The position numbers and the translations under genes were made by a program. From contig JAKAME010000018.1 of the NCBI GenBank assembly GCA_021813025.1, positions 1-21,417 of the forward strand: DNA of 21,417 bases, written 5' to 3'. Below the pieces are notes generated by a model that was not told the origin of the DNA, did no database searches, and saw only the letters and a program-made list of their open reading frames with translations. The stretch comes from Microcaldota archaeon (GTDB lineage: Archaea > Micrarchaeota > Micrarchaeia > Anstonellales > Anstonellaceae). This document shows positions 7,205 to 13,711 of the stretch, piece after piece (the stretch's first letter is position 1; each line of letters opens with the position of its first letter).

Positions 7205-8068
7205 ATGAATTCCAAGACCTCCATCCCCTCGCCCTCTTTGCATGCGCCCGCCCAGGTGGAACAACTGGCGAACCTTCCGGTTGGCCCGATCCGGCCGCGC
7301 AAGCGGATCAAAACCCTCCAGAATCTGGCCCCGCAGAAGAGCTTCACGCAGGTCAAAATCGTCACGAACCCCATTTACAGCGCCGCCATCGTCCCGCCTT
7401 CCAAGCTCGAGCTTTTCACGGCTCCGCCCGCCGGCACCACGCTCTCGGGCTTCATGGCGGCCCATCCGGGCATGCCATGCGCCGTCAACGGGGGATTTTT
7501 CGACCTTCTGCCCGGGGCCGGAATGGTGCCCACCGGCCTGGTCATATCCGGCGGGACATGCTGGTGGCCCTCCTCCCTGCAGGTCGCGGAAGGCCAGGAC
7601 AAGAGGCGGCTCATGCATGCCGACAAAGCCAAGCGGGAATCGCAATGGTCCCAGGTCTTCTTCATCTCGCTCGAGCGGGATTGCGGGTTCATCTCCTCCG
7701 TCATGGAGTTTGATTCGAGGTTCCGGCAAACCGATTATTCGGATCTCTATCTGGCGATCGAGGCCGGCCCGCGCCTGATCAGCAACGGCCTGCTCGCACC
7801 GGACGAATTCGGCCGGCTCGGCAGCGCCAACACCAGCCTCCAGCGGACCGCCATCGGCGTCAAGGAGAATGGCGAGGTCATCCTCTTCTGCTCGAAGGTG
7901 CCCCTCACCTTCCCGCAAGTGGCCGAGCAGCTGCTCGCGATGGGGGCGGTGGACGCCATGGCCTTGGATGGCGGCCCGTCCAGCGGGTTCGAAGCCGGCG
8001 GCAAGCCCTCGGCTCAGGCTGGGCAGAACACGTCCCCGCTCAATACCATCCTCTTCACGCTGCCCTAG
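7205..8068 (+). CDS. Phosphodiester glycosidase family (NAGPA domain) protein
   Basis: The NAGPA family (Pfam PF09992) includes the mammalian uncovering enzyme that removes GlcNAc from phosphodiesters, and bacterial proteins linked to envelope polymers. This 287-aa protein shows the family motifs in order: AVNGGFFD (about 91), PTGLVISGG (about 107), YLAIEAGPRLISNG (about 181), RTAIGVKENGEVILF (about 216), FPQVAEQLLAMGAVDAMALD (about 236) ending in the DGGPSS loop. The start at 7205 is chosen for GGTGAG six bases upstream; an in-frame ATG at 7136 would add 23 residues overlapping the probable promoter. There is no signal peptide, which is unusual for a family that is often exported. It lies directly after a divergent relative, suggesting duplication. 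The substrate is unknown. Confidence 0.85.
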   Translation: MNSKTSIPSPSLHAPAQVEQLANLPVGPIRPRKRIKTLQNLAPQKSFTQVKIVTNPIYSAAIVPPSKLELFTAPPAGTTLSGFMAAHPGMPCAVNGGFFDLLPGAGMVPTGLVISGGTCWWPSSLQVAEGQDKRRLMHADKAKRESQWSQVFFISLERDCGFISSVMEFDSRFRQTDYSDLYLAIEAGPRLISNGLLAPDEFGRLGSANTSLQRTAIGVKENGEVILFCSKVPLTFPQVAEQLLAMGAVDAMALDGGPSSGFEAGGKPSAQAGQNTSPLNTILFTLP

Positions 8069-8128
8069 AGGCGGCGCGGGCAGGGATTAACCATAACCTC
8101 TTTTAGCCTCCGCTTCCCTTCTCTCTTC

Positions 8129-8698
8129 ATGTGGATTCTCCCCTCCAAGCACGCGGACAAGAGGCTGAAAAAGGCTGCCCAATCCCTCGCCGCCTGCCTG
8201 CCTTCAGCCCGCTTTTTCCCCCGTGGCGAGCGCTCGCTTGAGCGATTTCAGGAATTGGCCGAACGAGAAGCAGAAGACACCCTGTTGGTAGTCAGCGGGC
8301 CCGGAACCGATGGCGACCGGGGCGGTGCCTCCTCCATTTTATTTATTCTGCGCTCCCGGCGCCTTTCCGGCCGGCTGTGGGCATGGGCAAACGAAGAATT
8401 GGCAATTTCAAATTTCAAGGCAGCCGGGCGGCCCAAAGCAGCCGCCGATTCCCGCCTCCAGCCGGCAAGCGAGCCCTATCTTCTCAAGGCCGAACCACTT
8501 TCCGCAAAACACCTGGCCTCCTTCCTCGGCCTGCGCGAACACCCCCTCGCGCAATTTTACGACGATTTGCCTGCCTTCGTGCTGGAAGTGAAGGAAAAGA
8601 AGGGCCAGCCTTCCTCGGCGAGCCTCGCGTTCGAAGGCTCGCCCCTGCTTTCCTTCCATTACACGAACAGGCGCCTGTGCGGGGCCGAAAAAGAATAA
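8129..8698 (+). CDS. Brix-domain (Imp4-like) ribosome biogenesis protein
   Basis: Archaeal Brix/Imp4-like proteins are thought to act in rRNA processing and ribosome assembly. The 189-aa product fits the short archaeal form: an N-terminal segment with PSKHADKRLKKAAQSLAACL followed by PSARFFPRGERSLERF (about 25-40), then a beta strand and glycine turn (TLLVVSGPGTDGDRGG, about 51-66), and a C-terminal LSFHY strand. The expected N-terminal 'TTSRKPS'-type motif is only partly kept (ILPSKHAD), so the assignment is moderate. Context supports it: in several archaea a Brix gene lies between rpoP and prefoldin beta in the exosome superoperon, and here it sits between those two genes, separated by inserted genes. 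A CTTTTAG box about 25 nt upstream suits a leaderless start. Confidence 0.65.
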   Translation: MWILPSKHADKRLKKAAQSLAACLPSARFFPRGERSLERFQELAEREAEDTLLVVSGPGTDGDRGGASSILFILRSRRLSGRLWAWANEELAISNFKAAGRPKAAADSRLQPASEPYLLKAEPLSAKHLASFLGLREHPLAQFYDDLPAFVLEVKEKKGQPSSASLAFEGSPLLSFHYTNRRLCGAEKE

Positions 8699-8705
8699 GG
8701 AGTGA

Positions 8706-8727
8706 ATGGCCTAGCCTTTCCGGCCAT
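8706..8727 (-). repeat. Hairpin beyond the tnpB 3' end (possible right end / guide-RNA part)
   Basis: ATGGCC (8706-8711) pairs with GGCCAT (8722-8727) across a 10-base loop. It lies 15-36 nt past the tnpB stop on its downstream side. IS200/IS605-type elements have subterminal hairpins at their ends, and the TnpB-bound RNA derives from this side. The 8-mer GAGTGAAT occurs at both 8700-8707 and 8735-8742, flanking the hairpin. Confidence 0.45.
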
Positions 8728-8741
8728 AAAATACGAGTGAA

Positions 8742-9875
8742 TTACCGCACCCTGAATGGTGCGGCTTCCTGCTTCAAAGACGGAATTATCTTTCCATCTC
8801 CACAGGCGTTACTTTCGGCCATTCCGGCCGTAGCTCGTGTGAGTATGTTGATGGCCGCATTGACGTCCCGGTCCAGCGTCAGCCCGCAGGAAGAGCATTG
8901 ATGGACTCGCTCCCGCAGGCTTTTGCTGACGATGGAATGACAGCGGCTGCACTCTTTCGTCGTATCTTTTGGATTCACGAACACTATCTCCGAACCAGCA
9001 TTTTCAGCTTTGTAACAGAGCAGGTGGGTGAACATTCCCCAAGAGGCGTCATAGATGCCTTTGCCATGGCCTTCTTGAGCCATTTCTCTTATCCTCAAAT
9101 CTTCCATGACGATTTTGGAGTAGATGGACAGAAGCCGGTTGGCGCTCTTGTGAAGATGGTCTTTTCTGGCATTGGCTATCTTCTCGTGCACCAACGCCGC
9201 TTTTCTTCTGGCTTTGCATCGGTTATGGCTTCCTTTGCGCTTTTTGGACAGATTCCGCTGGGCGGCCGCCAGCTTCTCTTCAAGCTTTCTGAAATGGTGG
9301 GGGTTTTGGATGATTTTGCCGTCGGAGAGCGTGGCTAATCGGTTCAGCCCCAAATCCAATCCAACTGCAGGCCCGTTGTTTGTCTTTGGAGTTTGGAGTT
9401 CGTTCTCCACAGTGAAGATGGCGTGCCACTTGCCGGAAGATTCTCTCTTGAGGCAGAGCATCTTGATTTTACCCTTGATGATTCGGTGTCGGACGATTGC
9501 GATTTCTCCAAATGGGGAAACTTTGAGCTTCTCGCCCAAAGAGAAGCCGGATTGGGGATAGAGGATGCTCCGCATCCGTTCAAATGACCTGAATCTTGGA
9601 AAGCCCCATTTCTGGCCTTTCCTTTTGGCCCTGATTTTGGCTTGGATGGCGCGATGCAAACGATGAGCAATGGCTTGGGCGGATTGGGAGTATAGGCCGC
9701 TGTCCTTGACCATGAGCTGAAGCTCTGTTTTGGAATAGAACTTGCCTTCTTCGTCGTACTTGTTTTTGGTCTTCTCCAGCAGGGAGTTCCAGAGATTTTT
9801 CTCAAGCCAGAGGTGATGGGCAAGCTCCTTTTCCTGGGCTTTTGACGGATAGAGGCGGAAACAGTAAGCTCTCAT
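8742..9875 (-). CDS. tnpB: RNA-guided nuclease TnpB (IS200/IS605 accessory protein)
   Basis: TnpB proteins are small RuvC nucleases guided by an RNA from the transposon right end, ancestral to Cas12. The 377-aa product starts MRAYCFRLYPSKAQ and has the N-terminal helical domain, then RuvC-I AVGLDLGLNRLA (Asp at about 174), RuvC-II KIVMEDLRIREM (Glu at about 258), a four-cysteine zinc finger (CSRC and CSSC, about 309-330), and RuvC-III DRDVNAAINI (about 335-344). All catalytic elements look intact. No tnpA transposase lies nearby, so it is a lone TnpB. The start at 9875 is the family-typical N-terminus; the frame stays open further upstream but that sequence is not TnpB-like. An ACATATGCA box lies about 26 nt upstream. 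It is convergent with the Brix gene. Confidence 0.93.
   Translation of the reverse strand: MRAYCFRLYPSKAQEKELAHHLWLEKNLWNSLLEKTKNKYDEEGKFYSKTELQLMVKDSGLYSQSAQAIAHRLHRAIQAKIRAKRKGQKWGFPRFRSFERMRSILYPQSGFSLGEKLKVSPFGEIAIVRHRIIKGKIKMLCLKRESSGKWHAIFTVENELQTPKTNNGPAVGLDLGLNRLATLSDGKIIQNPHHFRKLEEKLAAAQRNLSKKRKGSHNRCKARRKAALVHEKIANARKDHLHKSANRLLSIYSKIVMEDLRIREMAQEGHGKGIYDASWGMFTHLLCYKAENAGSEIVFVNPKDTTKECSRCHSIVSKSLRERVHQCSSCGLTLDRDVNAAINILTRATAGMAESNACGDGKIIPSLKQEAAPFRVR
8745..8764 (-). ncRNA. Hairpin at the tnpB 3' end, candidate part of the TnpB guide RNA
   Basis: CCGCACC (8745-8751) pairs perfectly with GGTGCGG (8758-8764) around a six-base loop, coinciding with the last codons of tnpB. In characterised elements the guide-RNA scaffold overlaps the tnpB 3' end and runs to the right end, so this hairpin and the one at 8706-8727 would lie within it. 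The exact boundaries cannot be seen from one copy. Confidence 0.4.
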
Positions 9876-9940
9876 AAGAGAGATGGGGCCGGGATTGCAT
9901 ATGTGGATTTGGGAAGGGTAGTTTTCCGGTGGCCTGAGTG

Positions 9941-9986
9941 CGCTCGCTTTCATCCGCCGTCCGAAGCCGGCGGATTTCCCGCTCGC
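9941..9986. repeat. Palindrome flanked by 7-bp direct repeats between tnpB and the 509-aa gene
   Basis: An 8-bp perfect stem, ATCCGCCG (9952-9959) with CGGCGGAT (9968-9975), has an 8-base loop and is bracketed by two copies of CGCTCGC (9941-9947 and 9980-9986). It lies between two divergent promoters. It could be the left-end hairpin of the tnpB element, a REP-like element, or a regulatory site. I cannot choose between these from one copy. Confidence 0.5.
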
Positions 9987-9994
9987 AAAACATC

Positions 9995-10002
9995 TTAAAT
10001 AT
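9995..10002 (+). promoter_or_regulatory. TATA-like box of the 509-aa gene
   Basis: TTAAATAT is centred about 28 nt before ATG 10027, with a pyrimidine-rich stretch between and no ribosome-binding site. This indicates a leaderless transcript. Confidence 0.5.
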
Positions 10003-10026
10003 CCTCCCTGCCCTCTTTCCCCTGCC

Positions 10027-11556
10027 ATGGAACTCCTGCGCCCGCAACCAATGACCGAACTGCAGCGGCACCAGCAAATCATTTCCCTCGCCATAAGCAA
10101 GCAGGACTGGCCGGCAATAGACAAGGCCAAGTGGCTCGGAGCAAATGCGCTCATTTTTCAGGGCAAAAAGGACGTGGCCGCAGCCTACAACCGGGCCGCG
10201 CATCTGCAGTGGATTTACCATTACGTCCATGACTCCAACCTCTCATCAAAAGAGCTGTTCCGCACCTTCAAGAGCAGGAAATTCTCCCCATCCGAGCTCA
10301 CCGAAGCCGTCCGCTATGATTCCTCCTTCAATGCAAATGAAAAAATCCGCCTCGTGCGGCAGCTGGCCGGCAATTACAAGCAAATCAACTCAGATTTGCC
10401 CAAGCTCGTAGCCCTCATAATCAACGAATCAAAGCTCAACGTGCAGGCCAAGCTCTCGCTCTTGGCAGACTGGCAGCGCAAATACCCCGGCTCCGAGGAG
10501 CTGTCTGCCGCCATTCTTGACCAGAAGAGCTATGCGCGCTCTCAGAAGGAGGATTCGACTCCCTTCCTCCCGCGGCCCTCCCCCGCCTCACCCCGGCCTG
10601 CGCCGGGGCAGTATCCCGGCCAGGATTTGATGGCAGGATACGGCATAACCATCGAGAGCCTCATGTCAGACAAATGGGTGGCCGCCTACGGCCAATCAGA
10701 CGGCCTCGGCCCCCAGCGCAAGAAAGAGCTACTCTCCTCGTTCTTCAAGGACATGGCCGAGATGGCCGAGCTTCACTGGACGCACCGCGGGCACACTTTC
10801 AAGTTCGGCGGCCTCACGCTCCACGGCCCCGACATGCGGGTGAAATTCCCCGAGCTGGTCTCCCAGCTCGCGCTCTCCTACCTCGAAGCGGAAGTGAGGT
10901 TCAACGAGTCGGCCAGCCTCCCATGGGAGCAGCGCGTGCGCCTTGCGCACATGTACCAAAGCTTCGTGGGCAAGGAAACGAAATTCTACGTGGATGCGCA
11001 GGGCTACACCAACAACAAATCCAACGGCACCGGCCCATTCCAGCTCACCGGCATCTGCATCTACGCCCTCAGCATCGAGAAGCTGGGGGACATCAGAAAC
11101 AAAATCCTGCGCTGGGGGGGCCGTCCGTTCAGCAGCCAGCTGGCGCGCTACTGGGAGCCTGCGCAAAACCGCTGGGTGTCGCTTGTGCAGGTCCAAACCC
11201 CCGCGCCGAAAAAGAACCGCCGCGGGCAGGTGGTCGGATACAAGCCAATCCGCGTGGAGCCCGAGGCCCGCCCCATTCCTCCCCCGGGCGGCGACATCAT
11301 CGTGCGCGGGCCTTATTTCAAGGACGAGCTCTCGAATCCCGCCAAGGCCATCCGCGTGGCCTCCGCAGCCATGATTATGTATGGGGCGCACCCCGGCATG
11401 ACCTACTCCGAGCTTGAGCAGGTGGCCGAGAGATACAACGGAAACAACCGCAAAATAAAGACTCCGCGCGGCGTGATGAAAGTAAAGGAGGAATACAAGC
11501 AGGACGTCAAGGCGCGCTCACAGCTCAGCGACAAGCTGAGCCAGCTCTCGCCATAA
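10027..11556 (+). CDS. 509-aa protein with possible lysozyme/transglycosylase-like domain
   Basis: I do not recognise the full protein. Residues 1-170 are mostly helical and repeat-like; 175-205 is a proline-rich linker (PRPSPASPRPAPGQYPG). The C-terminal half has three features arranged as in the lysozyme-like superfamily: a glutamate in SFVGKETKFYVD (E317); a glycine-rich strand NGTGPFQLTG about 17 residues later (333-342), comparable to the GxxGLMQ motif of lytic transglycosylases; and VAERYNGNNRK (about 465-475) followed by a tyrosine, comparable to the AYNxG motif. This is a motif-level inference. There is no signal peptide or membrane helix, so if it acts on a cell wall its route out is unclear. 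It is followed by a hairpin and converges on prefoldin beta. Confidence 0.6.
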   Translation: MELLRPQPMTELQRHQQIISLAISKQDWPAIDKAKWLGANALIFQGKKDVAAAYNRAAHLQWIYHYVHDSNLSSKELFRTFKSRKFSPSELTEAVRYDSSFNANEKIRLVRQLAGNYKQINSDLPKLVALIINESKLNVQAKLSLLADWQRKYPGSEELSAAILDQKSYARSQKEDSTPFLPRPSPASPRPAPGQYPGQDLMAGYGITIESLMSDKWVAAYGQSDGLGPQRKKELLSSFFKDMAEMAELHWTHRGHTFKFGGLTLHGPDMRVKFPELVSQLALSYLEAEVRFNESASLPWEQRVRLAHMYQSFVGKETKFYVDAQGYTNNKSNGTGPFQLTGICIYALSIEKLGDIRNKILRWGGRPFSSQLARYWEPAQNRWVSLVQVQTPAPKKNRRGQVVGYKPIRVEPEARPIPPPGGDIIVRGPYFKDELSNPAKAIRVASAAMIMYGAHPGMTYSELEQVAERYNGNNRKIKTPRGVMKVKEEYKQDVKARSQLSDKLSQLSP

Positions 11557-11561
11557 AAAGA

Positions 11562-11588
11562 CAAGGCAGACATTTCCCGGCTGCCTTG
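11562..11588. terminator. Hairpin between convergent genes
   Basis: CAAGGCAG (11562-11569) pairs with CTGCCTTG (11581-11588) over an 11-base loop. It lies six bases after the stop of the 509-aa gene and 36 nt beyond the 3' end of prefoldin beta on the other strand, so it may serve both transcripts. There is no long T-run. Confidence 0.5.
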
Positions 11589-11623
11589 CGCTCTCTTGGG
11601 CCCCTTTCGGTCTTGTTCGCCCT

Positions 11624-11980
11624 CTAAGCTCCTTCAGGCCTGCCAACCATTTTCTCAAGCGCCGCGCGCATCTCCTCGCTTTTCGCGCGCGCCTTCTCCT
11701 CCTGCTTGCCCAGCGCGGTGGCGCGCACCTCGAAAGTCTCTATGCGCTCGGCCAGCTCCTTTTTGGCGGCAGCAGAGGTGGTCTCAATAAGCAGGTTTCC
11801 GGCAGCCTTGTATATTTTGCCGGTTGCTTTGCCCAGCTCCTCCTGCGCCATCTTCATTTCCTCAAGCTGCAGGTTCACCTGCTGGCGCTGCATTGACAGC
11901 ATCTGAAGCTGCCTCTGCATGTTCTGGAAATCGTCAAGCTGGGCCTGCAGGGCCTGCGGGTCTCGCACGGGTTCAACCAT
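11624..11980 (-). CDS. pfdB: Prefoldin subunit beta
   Basis: This is a subunit of the archaeal prefoldin hexamer (two alpha, four beta), a cytoplasmic holdase that delivers unfolded proteins to the thermosome. The 118-aa product has two long coiled-coil helices with heptad spacing (LQAQLDDFQNMQRQLQMLSM and, after the beta-hairpin linker, KKELAERIETFEVRATALGK). Between them is the family core KIYKAAGNLLIE, corresponding to VYKxVGxxLV in homologues. The start at 11980 is set by GAGGAGTGA (11986-11994) five bases upstream. A TATA-like ATTATAAA lies at 12025-12032. In many archaea pfdB closes the exosome/rpl37Ae/rpoP cluster; here it is inverted and 8.7 kb away. Confidence 0.9.
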   Translation of the reverse strand: MVEPVRDPQALQAQLDDFQNMQRQLQMLSMQRQQVNLQLEEMKMAQEELGKATGKIYKAAGNLLIETTSAAAKKELAERIETFEVRATALGKQEEKARAKSEEMRAALEKMVGRPEGA

Positions 11981-12024
11981 GAAAATCACTCCTCAATCAG
12001 ACTGGAATAGCCTCTCATTACAGG

Positions 12025-12032
12025 ATTATAAA
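12025..12032 (-). promoter_or_regulatory. TATA-like box of pfdB
   Basis: On the minus strand this reads TTTATAAT. It is 45 nt before the pfdB ATG, giving a leader of about 20 nt that just includes the ribosome-binding site. Confidence 0.5.
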
Positions 12033-12076
12033 ACCGACGGAAAAACCAAAAGGTCGGCCCCTGCCCCGGCCTCTCT

Positions 12077-13018
12077 TCAAGCCGTTCCTTTTTTCCTCCT
12101 CTGTGGCATTTGTGTTCCCTGTGCAGGCTGCGTCCCTCCAACCAATTGCCTTCTTAGCAAAGCCATCCTCGCCAGCACGGCTTCCACTCCGGCAGCGGTG
12201 AAGAACAGCCCCCCGCCCAGCAGCGTGCGCTCCAAGGCCACCACCGGAATGAGGGCAAGCCACACGCCCGGATTCTGCAGCGCGGGCACGGTGTAGAGAA
12301 ACATCACGCTGCCCAAAGCATGCTGAGTAAACGTGGTTCCATACGCGCGCGCCGAAAATTTGATTGGAGCCAGCGCAACCGCCCAAGCCAGCAGGGCTGC
12401 AGGCCCCACCAGAGCGGCAGGCATGCCTGCAGGGAGAACAATCCATCCAACTGCCACTCCCGTCAGCCCCAGAGCCAGCAGCCCCAGCACCGCGCGCACT
12501 ATTTTGTCTGCAAGCTCAGGCCTCGCAAGCGCGGCCGCAATCGGAATCACCCACCACAAGGCATAGAACATGGCCGATGTGCCGAAAATCGCAGGGTGGA
12601 AAACAAAAAGCAGAATCATGAGTGCAGGCAGGCCGGCAGGCGCGAGCCGAAGCATGCGCCAGCCTTCCGCATGCCAGCCCCTTTTCCCTTCCGCCAAGCC
12701 TCCATCTTCCTGTTTTTTGTAAGCCCAGAAATAAGCGCCGGCAGCCATCGGAGGAAGCAGGCGCAGCAAAGCAAGCATGTCCACCGGCCTGCCCATCACC
12801 ACAATCGAGAGCAGCTTGGCTATGACAATTGCAAGCAGGCCGTTTGCAAGCCCCAGAAGCATGATGGGCAGGTGCACGAATATGTCGAAAAACGTGAGGC
12901 TTGCGCCCGCGCCGCCCACTATGGAGTTGAGTGGCATCCTGTCGGCGGCAAGGCCGATGAGAACGAAGAGCAGCAGGTAAAGATAGGTTTTCCACTCGGA
13001 AGATGCAGGCTTGGCCAT
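12077..13018 (-). CDS. Polytopic membrane protein, function unknown
   Basis: The 313-aa product is strongly hydrophobic with about eight predicted membrane segments: near 11-27, 42-75 (two), 82-100, 125-145, 148-165, 178-225 (two) and 235-285. It has a basic cytoplasmic tail (RRQLVGGTQPAQ...QRRKKG). Conserved-looking spots are FDIFVHLPIMLLGLANG, where helix polarity is broken by Asp and His, and the late motif QHALGSVMFLYTVPAL followed by LIPVVALERTLL with a charged Glu-Arg pair inside a helix. I do not recognise the family; an ECF-type substrate-binding or other transporter-like protein is possible but unsupported. There is no good ribosome-binding site. It lies between lrp and pfdB on the same strand, with a hairpin separating it from lrp. 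Confidence 0.75.
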   Translation of the reverse strand: MAKPASSEWKTYLYLLLFVLIGLAADRMPLNSIVGGAGASLTFFDIFVHLPIMLLGLANGLLAIVIAKLLSIVVMGRPVDMLALLRLLPPMAAGAYFWAYKKQEDGGLAEGKRGWHAEGWRMLRLAPAGLPALMILLFVFHPAIFGTSAMFYALWWVIPIAAALARPELADKIVRAVLGLLALGLTGVAVGWIVLPAGMPAALVGPAALLAWAVALAPIKFSARAYGTTFTQHALGSVMFLYTVPALQNPGVWLALIPVVALERTLLGGGLFFTAAGVEAVLARMALLRRQLVGGTQPAQGTQMPQRRKKGTA

Positions 13019-13051
13019 AAGCTCGCTTTTCCGGACCGGGTGTGGCGACTA

Positions 13052-13079
13052 GCGCCCAAGTCCGTCCTTCTTTGGGCGC
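13052..13079. terminator. Hairpin between lrp and the membrane-protein gene
   Basis: GCGCCCAA (13052-13059) pairs with TTGGGCGC (13072-13079) over a 12-base loop. It lies 27 nt after the lrp stop and 34 nt before the membrane-protein start. It could terminate lrp or act in the leader of the next gene. An AT-rich box (AATTAAATCC, near 13083-13092), just past the lrp stop, would suit a promoter for the membrane-protein gene, in which case the hairpin is transcribed in its leader. Confidence 0.5.
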
Positions 13080-13105
13080 GCATAATTAAATCCTATGCTC
13101 CGCCC

Positions 13106-13582
13106 CTACAGCTCGAAATCCCCTTCACTCTTGAGCACGTTGAGCACAACGTGCGTAATCGTGCGCTCCACATGCTGCAGGCTGCCGATGTGCTTGATGG
13201 CCTTGTTGAATTCCGCCCTTGTTTTGCAGGCGATGAGAATCATCATGTCCTCATGCCCAGTGATGTCCCACACCGCAGCCACGCTCCTTTGCGCCGCCAG
13301 CTTTGCCCCAACTTCGGAGATATGCCCTGCGTTGCACCGCACCTCCACAAGGGCCATAAATTCGTATCCAAGTCTGAAGTAATCCACCTGCGCGCCGAAA
13401 TGGCGGATAAGCCCGCTTTTGCGCATGGCCTCCACCCGTTTTATGACGGTGGCCGGATGAAGCTGCAGCCTGCGCGCCACCTGCCTGAACGAGTCGCGGC
13501 CGTGCGTGCGCAAATCCCCCAAAATTTGCCAGTCTGTGCCGTCAATTTTGTGCATTTCAGCCTCAATTTTAGCAGCAGTCAT
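13106..13582 (-). CDS. Lrp/AsnC-family transcriptional regulator
   Basis: This 158-aa DNA-binding regulator senses small molecules, usually amino acids, and forms octamers. The N-terminal winged helix-turn-helix is clear (DGTDWQILGDLRTHGRDSFR, then VARRLQLHPATVIKRVEAMR with GLIRHFGAQVD). The C-terminal RAM/AsnC domain follows (VEVRCNAGHISEVGAKLA and VWDITGHEDMMILIACKTRA). The start is supported by TAGGAGGA (13589-13596, minus strand) six bases upstream. It is divergent from glnA across a 129-nt gap, so control of glutamine synthetase and of itself is the natural inference; Lrp-type control of glnA is known in haloarchaea. The ligand is not predictable from the sequence. Confidence 0.92.
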   Translation of the reverse strand: MTAAKIEAEMHKIDGTDWQILGDLRTHGRDSFRQVARRLQLHPATVIKRVEAMRKSGLIRHFGAQVDYFRLGYEFMALVEVRCNAGHISEVGAKLAAQRSVAAVWDITGHEDMMILIACKTRAEFNKAIKHIGSLQHVERTITHVVLNVLKSEGDFEL

Positions 13583-13711
13583 GATGCATCCTCCTAATTT
13601 ATGTCAATAATCTGCTCATTTGTATACTAAACACCCAAATAAATATATATCTGACATGCAACCAAGCCCTCCCATCCGGTCCGCATGGAAGGAGGGCGGA
13701 GGAGTGGGAGA
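13583..13711. promoter_or_regulatory. Divergent lrp-glnA control region
   Basis: This is the most AT-rich short gap in its neighbourhood. It holds AAATATATAT (13641-13650), the likely glnA TATA box, and on the other strand CATAAATT (near 13597-13604) or TTTAGTATAC (13622-13631) as candidate boxes for lrp. The hexamers ATGTCA (13601-13606) and TGACAT (13652-13657) are inverted copies flanking both promoters and might be regulator half-sites. This is a weak suggestion. Confidence 0.45.

Noticed and set aside
6662..7918. 418-codon minus-strand open frame spanning the NAGPA gene pair
   Set aside because: It overlaps two genes with recognisable protein motifs and spans their intergenic gap, which marks it as a shadow.
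582..8245. Identical 14-mer GCTCGCTTGAGCGA in rrp4 (581-594) and the Brix gene (8232-8245)
   Set aside because: Both copies lie inside coding sequence, are self-complementary codon combinations common in GC-rich genes, and no third copy or spacing pattern was found.
9876..10154. N-terminal extension of TnpB in the same frame (93 codons)
   Set aside because: TnpB proteins begin at the M-RAYCFRLYPS motif; the extension overlaps the start of the 509-aa gene and the promoter/palindrome region.
12320..13597. 425-codon plus-strand open frame opposite the membrane-protein and lrp genes
   Set aside because: It is the antisense shadow of two well-supported minus-strand genes; composition (His, Arg, Gln, Pro) is typical of a shadow frame.
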